Program-made: the position numbers and the translations under genes
In this document: in pieces, positions 7,464 to 14,965 of the stretch
Numbering within the stretch: position 1 is the first letter of the stretch
Layout: the number at the start of each line of letters is the position of its first letter
The notes under the pieces: generated by a model
The model's input: the letters and a program-made list of their open reading frames with translations, nothing else
The model's database searches: none
Told to the model about the DNA's origin: nothing
Assembly (NCBI RefSeq): GCF_005144585.1
Contig: NZ_SSMQ01000043.1
Location: 1-64,000 of the forward strand
Source of the DNA: Polyangium fumosum
GTDB lineage: Bacteria > Myxococcota_A > Polyangia > Polyangiales > Polyangiaceae
DNA length: 64,000 nt
Direction of reading: 5' to 3'

Positions 7464-9626
7464 TCAGAGTCCGTTCGGGACCACGGTGACGGTGCCGGAT
7501 CCCCTGTTGGTCAGGATGAGATCGGCGTACCCGTCCGCGTCCATGTCCGCGGTGGCGATGGCGTTGAGGCCGGGCGAGGCGCCGGTCGAGACGACGGTGC
7601 CCGTGGTGAAGCCTCCGGTGCCGTTGCCGGTCATCGGGCGGACGCCGCCCGAGGCTGCGGTGACCAGGATGTAGGCGTCGAGCTTGCCGTCGCCGTTGAA
7701 GTCATTGGCCACGACGCCCAGCGCCGAATTGGAGGCCACCGTGGGCGCGGCGGCGGACGGAACGCCGCTCGCGAAGGTGCCGTTGCCGTTCCCCTTGAAG
7801 AAGAAGAGGTACCGGCCGGCCGCGCCGTTCGAGAGGATGTCGAGCACGCCGTCGCCGTTGGCGTCGCCGAAGGCGATGCCCGCCGTCTGGCCGCTGACGG
7901 CGTTCGTGTAGGCGACGGGTGCGGCGAACGAGCCGCTGCCCTGGTTGAGGAGGATCGACAGGCGTGCGGTGGAGGGGCTCGTCACCACGATATCGGAGAA
8001 GCCGTCGCCGTTCAGATCACGGCAGGCGATGGTCGACTGCACGCCGCCGGTGTTCGAGATGGTGATGAACGTGGGCGCGCCGAAGCTGCCTCCGCCGGTG
8101 CCGAGGATCACGCTCACCTGGCTCAGGGTCACGCTGGTCGTGGCGATGTCGGCGATCCCATCTTGATCGAAGTCCCCTGTGCAGAGGTGAATGGATCCCG
8201 GGGTGCCGGTGGTGAAGGTCGTCGGCGCGCCGAAGGTTCCGGGCGCGCTCGGGCCCAGGTTCCGGTAGACGCTGATGCTCCCGTTGCTGAGGGGCTGGTT
8301 GGTCTGGCCGTTGACGGTGACGGCGTCGAGCCACCCGTCGCCGTCCACGTCCACCGCCACGACCGCGTTGCTGGAGAGCGGGGCGCCCGTATAGGTGACC
8401 TCCGACTGGATGGTTGCGTCGCCGTTGCCGAGGAAAGCGGAGAACGAGCCGGAGGGGGTCACGATCGATCCGAATTCGGCGTTGGCCACCAGGATGTCGA
8501 GCTTCCCGTCGCCATTCACATCGGCGACCGCCGGAGCCAGCGGATCGTGGTTCGCGGGGACGCTGACCGGCGTGCCGGGGACCTGGCCGGAGGGCGCGGC
8601 CTGGCAGGTGCCGTTCGAGCAGATTTCGCCCGTCGCGCACGCGAGGTTGCATCCGTTGCAGTGATTGGCGTCGCTCTGGGTGTTCACCTCGCAGCCGTCG
8701 GACGAGCTGCCGTTGCAGTCCGCGAGGGGGCCGGAGCAAGCCTCGCAGTGGGTCCCCTCGTAGGTGGGCGCGCATTCGCAGGTGTAGCTGCCCACGCCGT
8801 CGGTGCAGACGCCGCCGTTCTGGCACGGGCTCGCGGCGCACGCGTCGATGTTGGTCTCGCAGTTGGCGCCCGTGAAGTCGGGAGCGCACGCGCACGTGTA
8901 GCCATGGATGCCGTCGGTGCAGGTGCCGCCGTTCTGGCACGGGCTCGCGGCGCATTCGTCGATGTTGGTCTCGCAGTTTGCGCCGGTGAAGCCGGGCGCG
9001 CATTCGCAGGTGTAGCTATTGATGCCGTCGGTGCAGGCGCCACCGTTCTGACACGGGCTCGCGGCGCATTCGTCGATGTTGGTACAGCTCACGCCGTCGC
9101 CCTCGTACCCCGCGTTGCAGGCGCAGGAGAAGGAGCTGACTGTATTGGTGCAGGTGGCGTTTGCGTCGCAGTTGTCGGTGCCGGCGGCGCACTCGTCGAC
9201 GTCGACGCAGGTACCGCTCTGGCACGTGAGGCCGTCGCAGCAGGGCACCGTGGCGTCGCACGGCGCGTTCACGGGCAGGCAGCCCAGGCCGCTGCACGTC
9301 GGGTCGAAGAGCGGCGAGCTCGGGTCGAGGCTGGTGACGTAGTCGCCGTTGTGGCCGCTATGCGCGTTGATGCACGCCTGCTCGCTGACACGGATGATCG
9401 TGTAGGGATGCGTCGTCGAGCCGGTCTTGTGGCAGATCTGGACCTTCCCGTTGACATCGAAGTAGTTGCACTGCGCGGCGGTGAGCGCGTCATGGGCCTC
9501 GCCCACGGCTTCGCCGCCTTCCTGGCTGTCGGCCTCGGAGGGGTCGGCGCTGGCGCAGCCCACGAGGAGCAGGGCGGAGAGAGCCGGGACCGTCAGGTAG
9601 GAGAGAGAGCTTTTGAGATAACGCAC
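7464..9626 (-). CDS. Large lipoprotein with EGF-like array and FG-GAP/VCBS propeller repeats
   Basis: A protein of 720 residues. Start chosen at GTG 9626, which places a lipoprotein signal (LSALLLVGC) at the N-terminus; the open frame upstream has no signal. After a short linker comes a small conserved domain (YFDVNGKVQICHKTG, RVSEQACINAHSGHNGDY). A Cys-rich segment follows, then four EGF-like modules (one DECAAGTDNCDANATC type and three nearly identical NIDECAASPCQNGG type) and a further Cys cluster. Seven or more calcium-loop repeats such as DVNGDGKLD, DVDGDGWLD, DLNGDGFSD and DFNGDGKLD form an integrin-alpha-like propeller. It is probably an outer-surface adhesion or scaffold protein, function unproven. 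Confidence 0.88.
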   Translation of the reverse strand: MRYLKSSLSYLTVPALSALLLVGCASADPSEADSQEGGEAVGEAHDALTAAQCNYFDVNGKVQICHKTGSTTHPYTIIRVSEQACINAHSGHNGDYVTSLDPSSPLFDPTCSGLGCLPVNAPCDATVPCCDGLTCQSGTCVDVDECAAGTDNCDANATCTNTVSSFSCACNAGYEGDGVSCTNIDECAASPCQNGGACTDGINSYTCECAPGFTGANCETNIDECAASPCQNGGTCTDGIHGYTCACAPDFTGANCETNIDACAASPCQNGGVCTDGVGSYTCECAPTYEGTHCEACSGPLADCNGSSSDGCEVNTQSDANHCNGCNLACATGEICSNGTCQAAPSGQVPGTPVSVPANHDPLAPAVADVNGDGKLDILVANAEFGSIVTPSGSFSAFLGNGDATIQSEVTYTGAPLSSNAVVAVDVDGDGWLDAVTVNGQTNQPLSNGSISVYRNLGPSAPGTFGAPTTFTTGTPGSIHLCTGDFDQDGIADIATTSVTLSQVSVILGTGGGSFGAPTFITISNTGGVQSTIACRDLNGDGFSDIVVTSPSTARLSILLNQGSGSFAAPVAYTNAVSGQTAGIAFGDANGDGVLDILSNGAAGRYLFFFKGNGNGTFASGVPSAAAPTVASNSALGVVANDFNGDGKLDAYILVTAASGGVRPMTGNGTGGFTTGTVVSTGASPGLNAIATADMDADGYADLILTNRGSGTVTVVPNGL
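8711..9082 (-). repeat. Near-identical EGF-module DNA repeats (about 114 bp)
   Basis: Three consecutive modules of about 114 bp within the EGF/FG-GAP gene share long identical stretches (for example CCGTTCTGGCACGGGCTCGCGGCGCA-type runs near 8820, 8934 and 9048). The encoded modules differ at only a few residues. Such arrays expand or contract by recombination. Confidence 0.75.
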
Positions 9627-9803
9627 GTCGAGTCCTCTGTTCTTGTGAATGCGTAGGGGGCCGCGCGACGCCGACCCAGCGCCGACGGGGATGCGTCGGG
9701 TCGCCAGTACAAGAACGATGCCACCGTGGAATATGGCCTCGGGTGATGTCGTGGCAGGCCCGGCCCGTCTTTCGGCGCGCTGGCCTGGTATCGCGGACAT
9801 CAC

Positions 9804-9994
9804 GACACGGAGTACGACGGACCTCGGACCCAGCCGCTGCTGCTGACTGTGTGCCTCAGATGCGGAGAAGGAGCATCACCCTCCCGAGCAATCGCGGCTG
9901 CTCCGCCGAGAACGAATACGGCGTGTTGGTCCGTCAGGAGGGGATTGGGACGACGGGTCGGTGAGCACGTAACAACAAAGGAAGCGTCCCCGCG
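9804..9994. other. Intergenic region without recognised gene
   Basis: Together with 9627-9803 this separates the minus-strand EGF lipoprotein from the plus-strand paralogous lipoprotein, so it should hold two divergent promoters. I see no RNA gene, strong hairpin or conserved coding potential. The frames open here are fragments with no recognisable protein character. Confidence 0.4.
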
Positions 9995-10121
9995 TTTTCA
10001 GCGTGTCCCCGACAGAACCGCCTGACCTCTTCCCTTCACGAAACCCGCCGGCGCCGCATGGCAAGAAATCGCCTCGCGAGCCCGTGGATCCCCGGGCCAA
10101 ACTCACGGTACGCTCGCGAGA
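9995..10121 (+). promoter_or_regulatory. Conserved leader A upstream of paralogous lipoprotein
   Basis: About 125 bp before the ATG at 10122 are strongly similar to the sequence before the paralogue at 14692. Shared blocks include GCGTGTCCCCGACAGAACC, AGAAATCGCCTCGCG, CCCGTGGAT and CACGGTACGCTCGC just before the start codon. There is no obvious purine-rich Shine-Dalgarno. The block was evidently duplicated with the gene and is the likely promoter/5' leader. Confidence 0.6.
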
Positions 10122-12734
10122 ATGTACCTTACCCTGCCCTGCCTCCTCTCGTCGTCCCTTCTCCCTCTCGTCCTCGTCGGCTGTGGTGAACACGCGCCGG
10201 CGTCCCCTGCGCTCGGCTCCGCCCGCGCGGCCCTCGAGACCGTCGTCGGCCCCGAGATCGGCTTCGGTGATCCCCTCCCCGGCTTCGCGGCCGAGCTGCA
10301 ATGGCGCCCCGCGGTGGCCTTCGGCGGCGGCGCGTACTTCGCGGTCTGGCAGGATCACCGCAATGGCCGGGACCGTATCTTCGGCTCGCGCGTGATGCCC
10401 GACGGCACCCTCGTCGATCCGTACGGCCGCCACCTCGCCGACGGCCGCGAGCCCTCGATCGCCTCCGACGGCACGACCTTCCTCCTCGCCTACGAGGGCA
10501 GCACCCTGATGCCCACCGGCGTGGCTTCGAGCGTGCGCGTGATGCGCGTCGACCCAGCGGGCGTGGTCCTTGATCCCGGGGGGATCCTCGTCGCGGACGA
10601 CGACACGATCCAGGCCAAGGTCGCCTCCGATGGCCATGGCTTTTTCGTCGTATGGGACAAGGCGTGCTCCTCCTCGACCTGCGAGGTCCGCGCCGCGCGT
10701 GTCGCCGGAGGCGGCGCCGTGCTCGATCCCGGTGGCTTCCTCGTCGCGTCCGTCCCGAAAGGGCCCCACCTCGCCGCCCCCATCGTGGCCTCGGACGGCA
10801 CGGAGTACCTCGTGGTCTGGCGGGACGGCGAGCTCCGCGCGCGCCGGTTCTCCGCGTCCGGCGCCCCGCTCGATCCCACGCACACGGTCCTCGTCGCCGG
10901 CCCGGACGCGTGGGACCCCGCGCTCCTCCACGACGGCACGAACTACGTCTTCGGCTGGGCCACGGGCACCGGCGTGCGCGCCTTGCGGATCTCGTCCTCG
11001 GGCGCCGTGATCGACCCGAGCCCCATTGAGGTCGCGATCGACCCCTCGAGTTATCCGGGAAGCCTCGTCGCCGCGCGGGACGGGGTGAACACGCTCTTCG
11101 CGTGGGGGGATTCCAACGGCGTCGAAGCGAGCTTCCTGCGCATCGGGCGCCTCTCTCCGGCCGGGATCCCCCTCGATCCCCCGACCGGCATCGCGCTCGG
11201 CAAGAACGTCGACGGAATCGCCCTGGCCAGCTCGGGCGCGGAGGCGCTCGCCCTCTGGACGCAGCGGAGCCATTCCTTTTGGGAGGTCACCAGCGGAGAC
11301 ATCGTCGGCACACGCATCGACCCCTCGGGGGCCGCGCTCGACGAGCCGCGTATCGTCGTTTCGCAAAGCGCCAATCAACAGTCCCAGCCCGCGGTGGCCT
11401 TCGACGGGACGAACCACGTCGTCGTGTGGACCGACGACCGCGATTTCGAACAAGGCACCCAGTGGTTCGACATCCACGCGGCTCGCTTGTCCCCGGACGG
11501 GACCTTGCTCGACCCGCAGAGCATCCCCGTCTTCGCGGGGGACTGGATGCAGAAGCAGCCGCGCGCGTTCTTCGACGGCCAGAACACCCTCGTCGTATGG
11601 GAGGGCGAGGAGAGCTTCCCTCCCGAGGAGCCCCTGGTGGGCCGCGCGGCGCGCTTGAGCCCGGGCGGCGAGATCCTCGACGCCGCGCCGATTCCGCTCC
11701 CGGCCTCCAGCGACGCGGCCTCGGACGGCGCGGGCCTCCTGTTCGTGGGCGCGAGTGCCGGCAAGCTCCACGCGTTCCGCGTGGGACAGGACGGCGTCGT
11801 CTCCCCGGTGATCGACCTCTCCGCGGCGCCGACGGAATGGCTCGGCCATACGCCGGCCATCTCCTTCGACGGGACGAATTTCTTCGTGACCTGGTCCTCC
11901 GCCGCCGGCATCCACGGCGGCCGGCTGACCCCTGCGGGCGAGCCGCTCGATCCAGGAGGTGTTTTGGTCGCGCCCGCCGCGCCTGGCATGCCGACCGAGT
12001 CGCCTGACGTGGTGTTTACAGGAACGCACCACGTCGTCTCGTGGCAGGAGGTGGTGGCTCCGCGGCTGGCGAACTTGCGCGCCGCGCGCGTGACCCCCGA
12101 CGGAATGGTCGTCGACCCACCCGGGCTCGTGATCGGCGAGAACCTGCCGTTTGGTGCTTGCGCGGGCGTCGCGTATTCCGCCTTCGGCGCCATCGAGGGC
12201 ACCTGTCCCTCCCTCGTCGCCGTGGGATCCCGTGCGCTCGTCGCATTCCGGGCCTTCACGGACCCCACGGACCCGGCCGCGATCGACCTCGTGGCGAGGA
12301 CGATTGAGGCCGATGGCACGGTGACCCCGAAAGTCCCGCTCTCGGCCGAGCCCACGTGGGTCGAGGGCGTGCCCGCGATTGCGGCGGAAAACGGGAACAA
12401 GGCCCTCGTGGCGTATGCGCGGTTCGTCCCGGGAGAGCCGTTCAGCGCGAATCGTGTCTTCGGGCGGTTCGTGGAGCTCGACGGCGCAGGCGGAAGCGGC
12501 GGCGGAAGCGGAAGCGGGAGCGGGAGCGGAGGCGCAGGTGGAGCGTCGAGCTCCTCCGGCGCCGGTGGCCTTGGCGGCGCGGGCGAGCCGCCGGTCAACG
12601 GCGGAGAGGGCTGCGACTGCCGGGTGACGCCGGGCGAAACGAAGCCGCTCTTGCCCTTCGGCGCCGCGGCCTCCCTCCTCCTCCTCGCGCGCCTTCGCCG
12701 TACGATGCGCCGCTCCGCCCATCTTGTTCGGTAG
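10122..12734 (+). CDS. MYXO-CTERM-type surface lipoprotein, paralogue A
   Basis: A protein of 870 residues with a lipobox at LVLVGC (Cys21). The body consists of about a dozen degenerate repeats centred on xDGTNxxVVWxDxR (for example FDGTNHVVVWTDDRDF), interspersed with LSPDGTLLDP, giving a predicted beta-propeller or stacked beta structure. The C-terminus has a Gly/Ser linker, then CDCRVTPGE, a hydrophobic helix (LLPFGAAASLLLLARL) and a basic tail RRTMRR. This resembles the myxobacterial MYXO-CTERM sorting signal. It is closely similar to the product at 14692-17385. Function unknown; probably exposed on the cell surface or outer-membrane vesicles. Having both a lipobox and a C-terminal sorting helix is unusual. 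Confidence 0.88.
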   Translation: MYLTLPCLLSSSLLPLVLVGCGEHAPASPALGSARAALETVVGPEIGFGDPLPGFAAELQWRPAVAFGGGAYFAVWQDHRNGRDRIFGSRVMPDGTLVDPYGRHLADGREPSIASDGTTFLLAYEGSTLMPTGVASSVRVMRVDPAGVVLDPGGILVADDDTIQAKVASDGHGFFVVWDKACSSSTCEVRAARVAGGGAVLDPGGFLVASVPKGPHLAAPIVASDGTEYLVVWRDGELRARRFSASGAPLDPTHTVLVAGPDAWDPALLHDGTNYVFGWATGTGVRALRISSSGAVIDPSPIEVAIDPSSYPGSLVAARDGVNTLFAWGDSNGVEASFLRIGRLSPAGIPLDPPTGIALGKNVDGIALASSGAEALALWTQRSHSFWEVTSGDIVGTRIDPSGAALDEPRIVVSQSANQQSQPAVAFDGTNHVVVWTDDRDFEQGTQWFDIHAARLSPDGTLLDPQSIPVFAGDWMQKQPRAFFDGQNTLVVWEGEESFPPEEPLVGRAARLSPGGEILDAAPIPLPASSDAASDGAGLLFVGASAGKLHAFRVGQDGVVSPVIDLSAAPTEWLGHTPAISFDGTNFFVTWSSAAGIHGGRLTPAGEPLDPGGVLVAPAAPGMPTESPDVVFTGTHHVVSWQEVVAPRLANLRAARVTPDGMVVDPPGLVIGENLPFGACAGVAYSAFGAIEGTCPSLVAVGSRALVAFRAFTDPTDPAAIDLVARTIEADGTVTPKVPLSAEPTWVEGVPAIAAENGNKALVAYARFVPGEPFSANRVFGRFVELDGAGGSGGGSGSGSGSGGAGGASSSSGAGGLGGAGEPPVNGGEGCDCRVTPGETKPLLPFGAAASLLLLARLRRTMRRSAHLVR

Positions 12735-12892
12735 CGGGGAGGAGGAAATCCCGGTTTGGACGCAGATGCCGTCACGCGGGCATGACCCCTGGGGCTCGGG
12801 CCCGCGCCCCCTGAGCGCCCAGTCGCCGGGATGGAACGTGGCCCGCTCGAATGCGCTGGCGGCCTCGCGGACCGCGACTAGGGTGCTCCTCG

Positions 12893-13705
12893 ATGATGAC
12901 GACGACGAAGCTCTCTTTGGTCTTGCTCGCGGCGACGACGCTCCTCGCGTGTTCGCGTGCGCCGAAGCCGAGCAGCCGTCACGATGCGGTCGCGCCCGTC
13001 GGTAGCGTATCGCCGGTCGCGAACGCGAGCGACAACCCGTTCGTGCACCCGATGCCTCCGACGACCGCGCGTATCGTCTACGAGAAGCACGACGGCTCGC
13101 TCAGGATGGTTTTCCACGTGAAGAACGGACGCGTTCGCGCAGAGACCACGGGCGGCATGTTCGCCGGCGACGATTACACCGTCAGCGACGGCGAGTCCGA
13201 GGTGCGTGTGTTCCCGAAGCAGCGGAAGGTGATTCGCTTCCGCACCGCGGCGGCCCACCTGTTCGAAGAGTACCGCAAGCTCGGTCCCGAGGCGCAGGCG
13301 GCCGTCCGGCGGAGCATCGACCTCGTCCTTCCCGATCTCCCGTTTTACCAGGAGGGACCACTCGAGGCACTGGACGTGCGCGACATCCATGGCCTGAAGG
13401 CGAGCTGCTATCGCCGCACGTCGCAGATCCTCACGAGCGTGTCCGAGGCGTGCTTCTGGCGCGGGATCCGCGTGTGGCTGATGGGCAAAAACCCGATCGA
13501 CGGCAGCGACCTCCGCGCCGGTGCGACCGACGTCGTGCTCGGCCCCGCGCTCGACGACGAGCTCTTCGTGATCCCTTCGGACTACACGCAAGAGCTCGGC
13601 TCGACCGATGAGATCATGCACGGCGTTTATGCCTCGCTCCTCGAGCGCATGCAGAGTCCGCGGTTCTCGATCGCGCACCTCGATCGCTACGCGCAGACGC
13701 CTTGA
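12893..13705 (+). CDS. Lipoprotein of unknown function (DUF4412-like N-terminal half)
   Basis: A protein of 270 residues. The start at 12893 (or the adjacent ATG at 12896) gives a lipoprotein signal LVLLAATTLLACSRAP; the upstream open frame does not. The mature part begins with a low-complexity linker. It continues with ARIVYEKHDGSLRMVFHVKNGRVRAE and VRVFPKQRKVIRFRT, a pattern reminiscent of DUF4412-type periplasmic proteins that describe a polypeptide sensing ionic or phospholipid changes. That resemblance is weak. Two Cys (SCYRRTS, EACFWRG) could form a disulfide. It sits between the two large paralogues in the same orientation, 39 bp or more from the next gene. Confidence 0.7.
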   Translation: MMTTTKLSLVLLAATTLLACSRAPKPSSRHDAVAPVGSVSPVANASDNPFVHPMPPTTARIVYEKHDGSLRMVFHVKNGRVRAETTGGMFAGDDYTVSDGESEVRVFPKQRKVIRFRTAAAHLFEEYRKLGPEAQAAVRRSIDLVLPDLPFYQEGPLEALDVRDIHGLKASCYRRTSQILTSVSEACFWRGIRVWLMGKNPIDGSDLRAGATDVVLGPALDDELFVIPSDYTQELGSTDEIMHGVYASLLERMQSPRFSIAHLDRYAQTP

Positions 13706-13753
13706 ACGCCGCGCTGTTGGTCCGTTCTGCGCCGCAACCTGCGAGTGATACCA

Positions 13754-14965
13754 ATGTCTGGAGCTTCCCCCCTCGTCAATGGCTTGAGAATGGAGCGCAT
13801 CCCCACGCGGGCGGTGCGCCTCGTGGGCGCTCCCGTCGACGAGACGCGGATCCGCGAGGTCGCGTTCGTGGGCACCGATCTGTGGGCGCAGATCGACGGC
13901 GCCGTCTACCGTCTCCGCGGCGAAGACTGCCGTCTCCAGATCTCGCTGCCGCCGGGGATTCGCATGAATCGCGCGGTGGAGCGCTGGGTCGAGTTCCGCC
14001 GAGCACGCGGGATGGGGGCGATCGACGACGCGGTGCCGAGCGACGTTCGCGTCGCGGGCGTATGGGTGTACGACGCTGCGCAAGAACGCTGGCACGCGGG
14101 CCCCTGGCCCGCGGCCATGCGCTGCTATGTCATCGATACCGAGAGGTCCCGCGAGCCCGAAGACTGCGTCATCGACAACCCGGTCGATGGGGTGTCCTTC
14201 GACGCGTCGAGCTGGGGAGATCGTCACTTCATCCATGCCTGCGCGCCGGACGGGCAACGGATCGCGCTCGACGATGGGGTCCTCGACCTGGCGACGGGCT
14301 GGGTCGGCAGCTTCGGGCGGTTCGACGAAGCGTCGATACCCGAGGACCTCCCGATCATCGAGGCCCGCGGGATCGCCCTCGACGCCGCCGACTTCGGCGA
14401 AGCCGTCGCGTGCGACGACGAGGGCAAGATCTGGTGGGTCCGCAACACCGCTGAATTGGGGCTCGACCCCGTGTGGGAACGGGGGATCCGCGGAGCCCTG
14501 GGGCGGGGCCTGCCCGGCCTCACGTCGCTCCTCGCGTCAAAGCGGCGACGGTTTCGGCGTGTCCCCGACAGAACCCATGGAAGGGTTCACAACACGAAAC
14601 CCGAGAGCAAGGGCCCGCGAGCGCCGCTCGGCAGGAAATCGCCTCGCGCGCCCGTGGATTCCCAAGGCAAACCCACGGTACGCTCGCAAGAATGCGCCGT
14701 ACCCTGCCCTGCCTCCTCACGTCGTCCCTCCTCTCTCTTGTCCTCCTCGGCTGCGGTGAAAACACACCGGCGTCCCCCGCGCTCGGCTCCGCGCGCGCGG
14801 CCCTCGAAACCATCATCGGCCCCGAGATCGGCCTCGGTGATCCCCTCCCCGGCTTCGCGGCCGAGGTGCAAGGCAGCCCCGCGGCGGCCTTCGGCGACGG
14901 CGCGTACTTCGCGGTCTGGCAAGACGGGCGTAATGGCCGGGACCGCCTCTTTGGCTCGCGCGTGA
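13754..14965 (+). CDS. Hypothetical protein whose frame runs into the paralogue B leader and gene
   Basis: The recognisable part, from MSGASPLVNGLRM to about residue 258 (NTAELGLDPVWERGIRG), is a balanced soluble protein with segments VWVYDAAQERWHAGPWP, DRHFIHACAPDGQ and GKIWWVRNT. I recognise no family. Around 14551 the frame crosses into the duplicated leader of paralogue B. It then continues in the wrong frame for 274 nt inside that gene, giving Arg/Pro/Ser-rich shadow sequence. The simplest reading is that the duplication joined here removed the original stop and perhaps the C-terminus. ATG 13790 is an alternative start. Treat the last 130 or so residues as not native. Confidence 0.5.
   Translation: MSGASPLVNGLRMERIPTRAVRLVGAPVDETRIREVAFVGTDLWAQIDGAVYRLRGEDCRLQISLPPGIRMNRAVERWVEFRRARGMGAIDDAVPSDVRVAGVWVYDAAQERWHAGPWPAAMRCYVIDTERSREPEDCVIDNPVDGVSFDASSWGDRHFIHACAPDGQRIALDDGVLDLATGWVGSFGRFDEASIPEDLPIIEARGIALDAADFGEAVACDDEGKIWWVRNTAELGLDPVWERGIRGALGRGLPGLTSLLASKRRRFRRVPDRTHGRVHNTKPESKGPRAPLGRKSPRAPVDSQGKPTVRSQECAVPCPASSRRPSSLLSSSAAVKTHRRPPRSAPRARPSKPSSAPRSASVIPSPASRPRCKAAPRRPSATARTSRSGKTGVMAGTASLARA
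14551..14691 (+). promoter_or_regulatory. Conserved leader B upstream of second paralogue
   Basis: Second copy of the leader found at 9995-10121, with the same order of blocks (GCGTGTCCCCGACAGAACC, GGAAATCGCCTCGCG, CCCGTGGATTCC, CACGGTACGCTCGC) and small insertions in between. The left limit of similarity near 14551 marks the probable duplication junction. Confidence 0.6.

Noticed and set aside
9876-12722. A 948-residue open frame opposite paralogue A
   Set aside because: Codon-shadow of a GC-rich gene: Arg/Gly/His/Ala-rich, no domains, and the plus-strand gene has a signal peptide, repeats and a paralogue.
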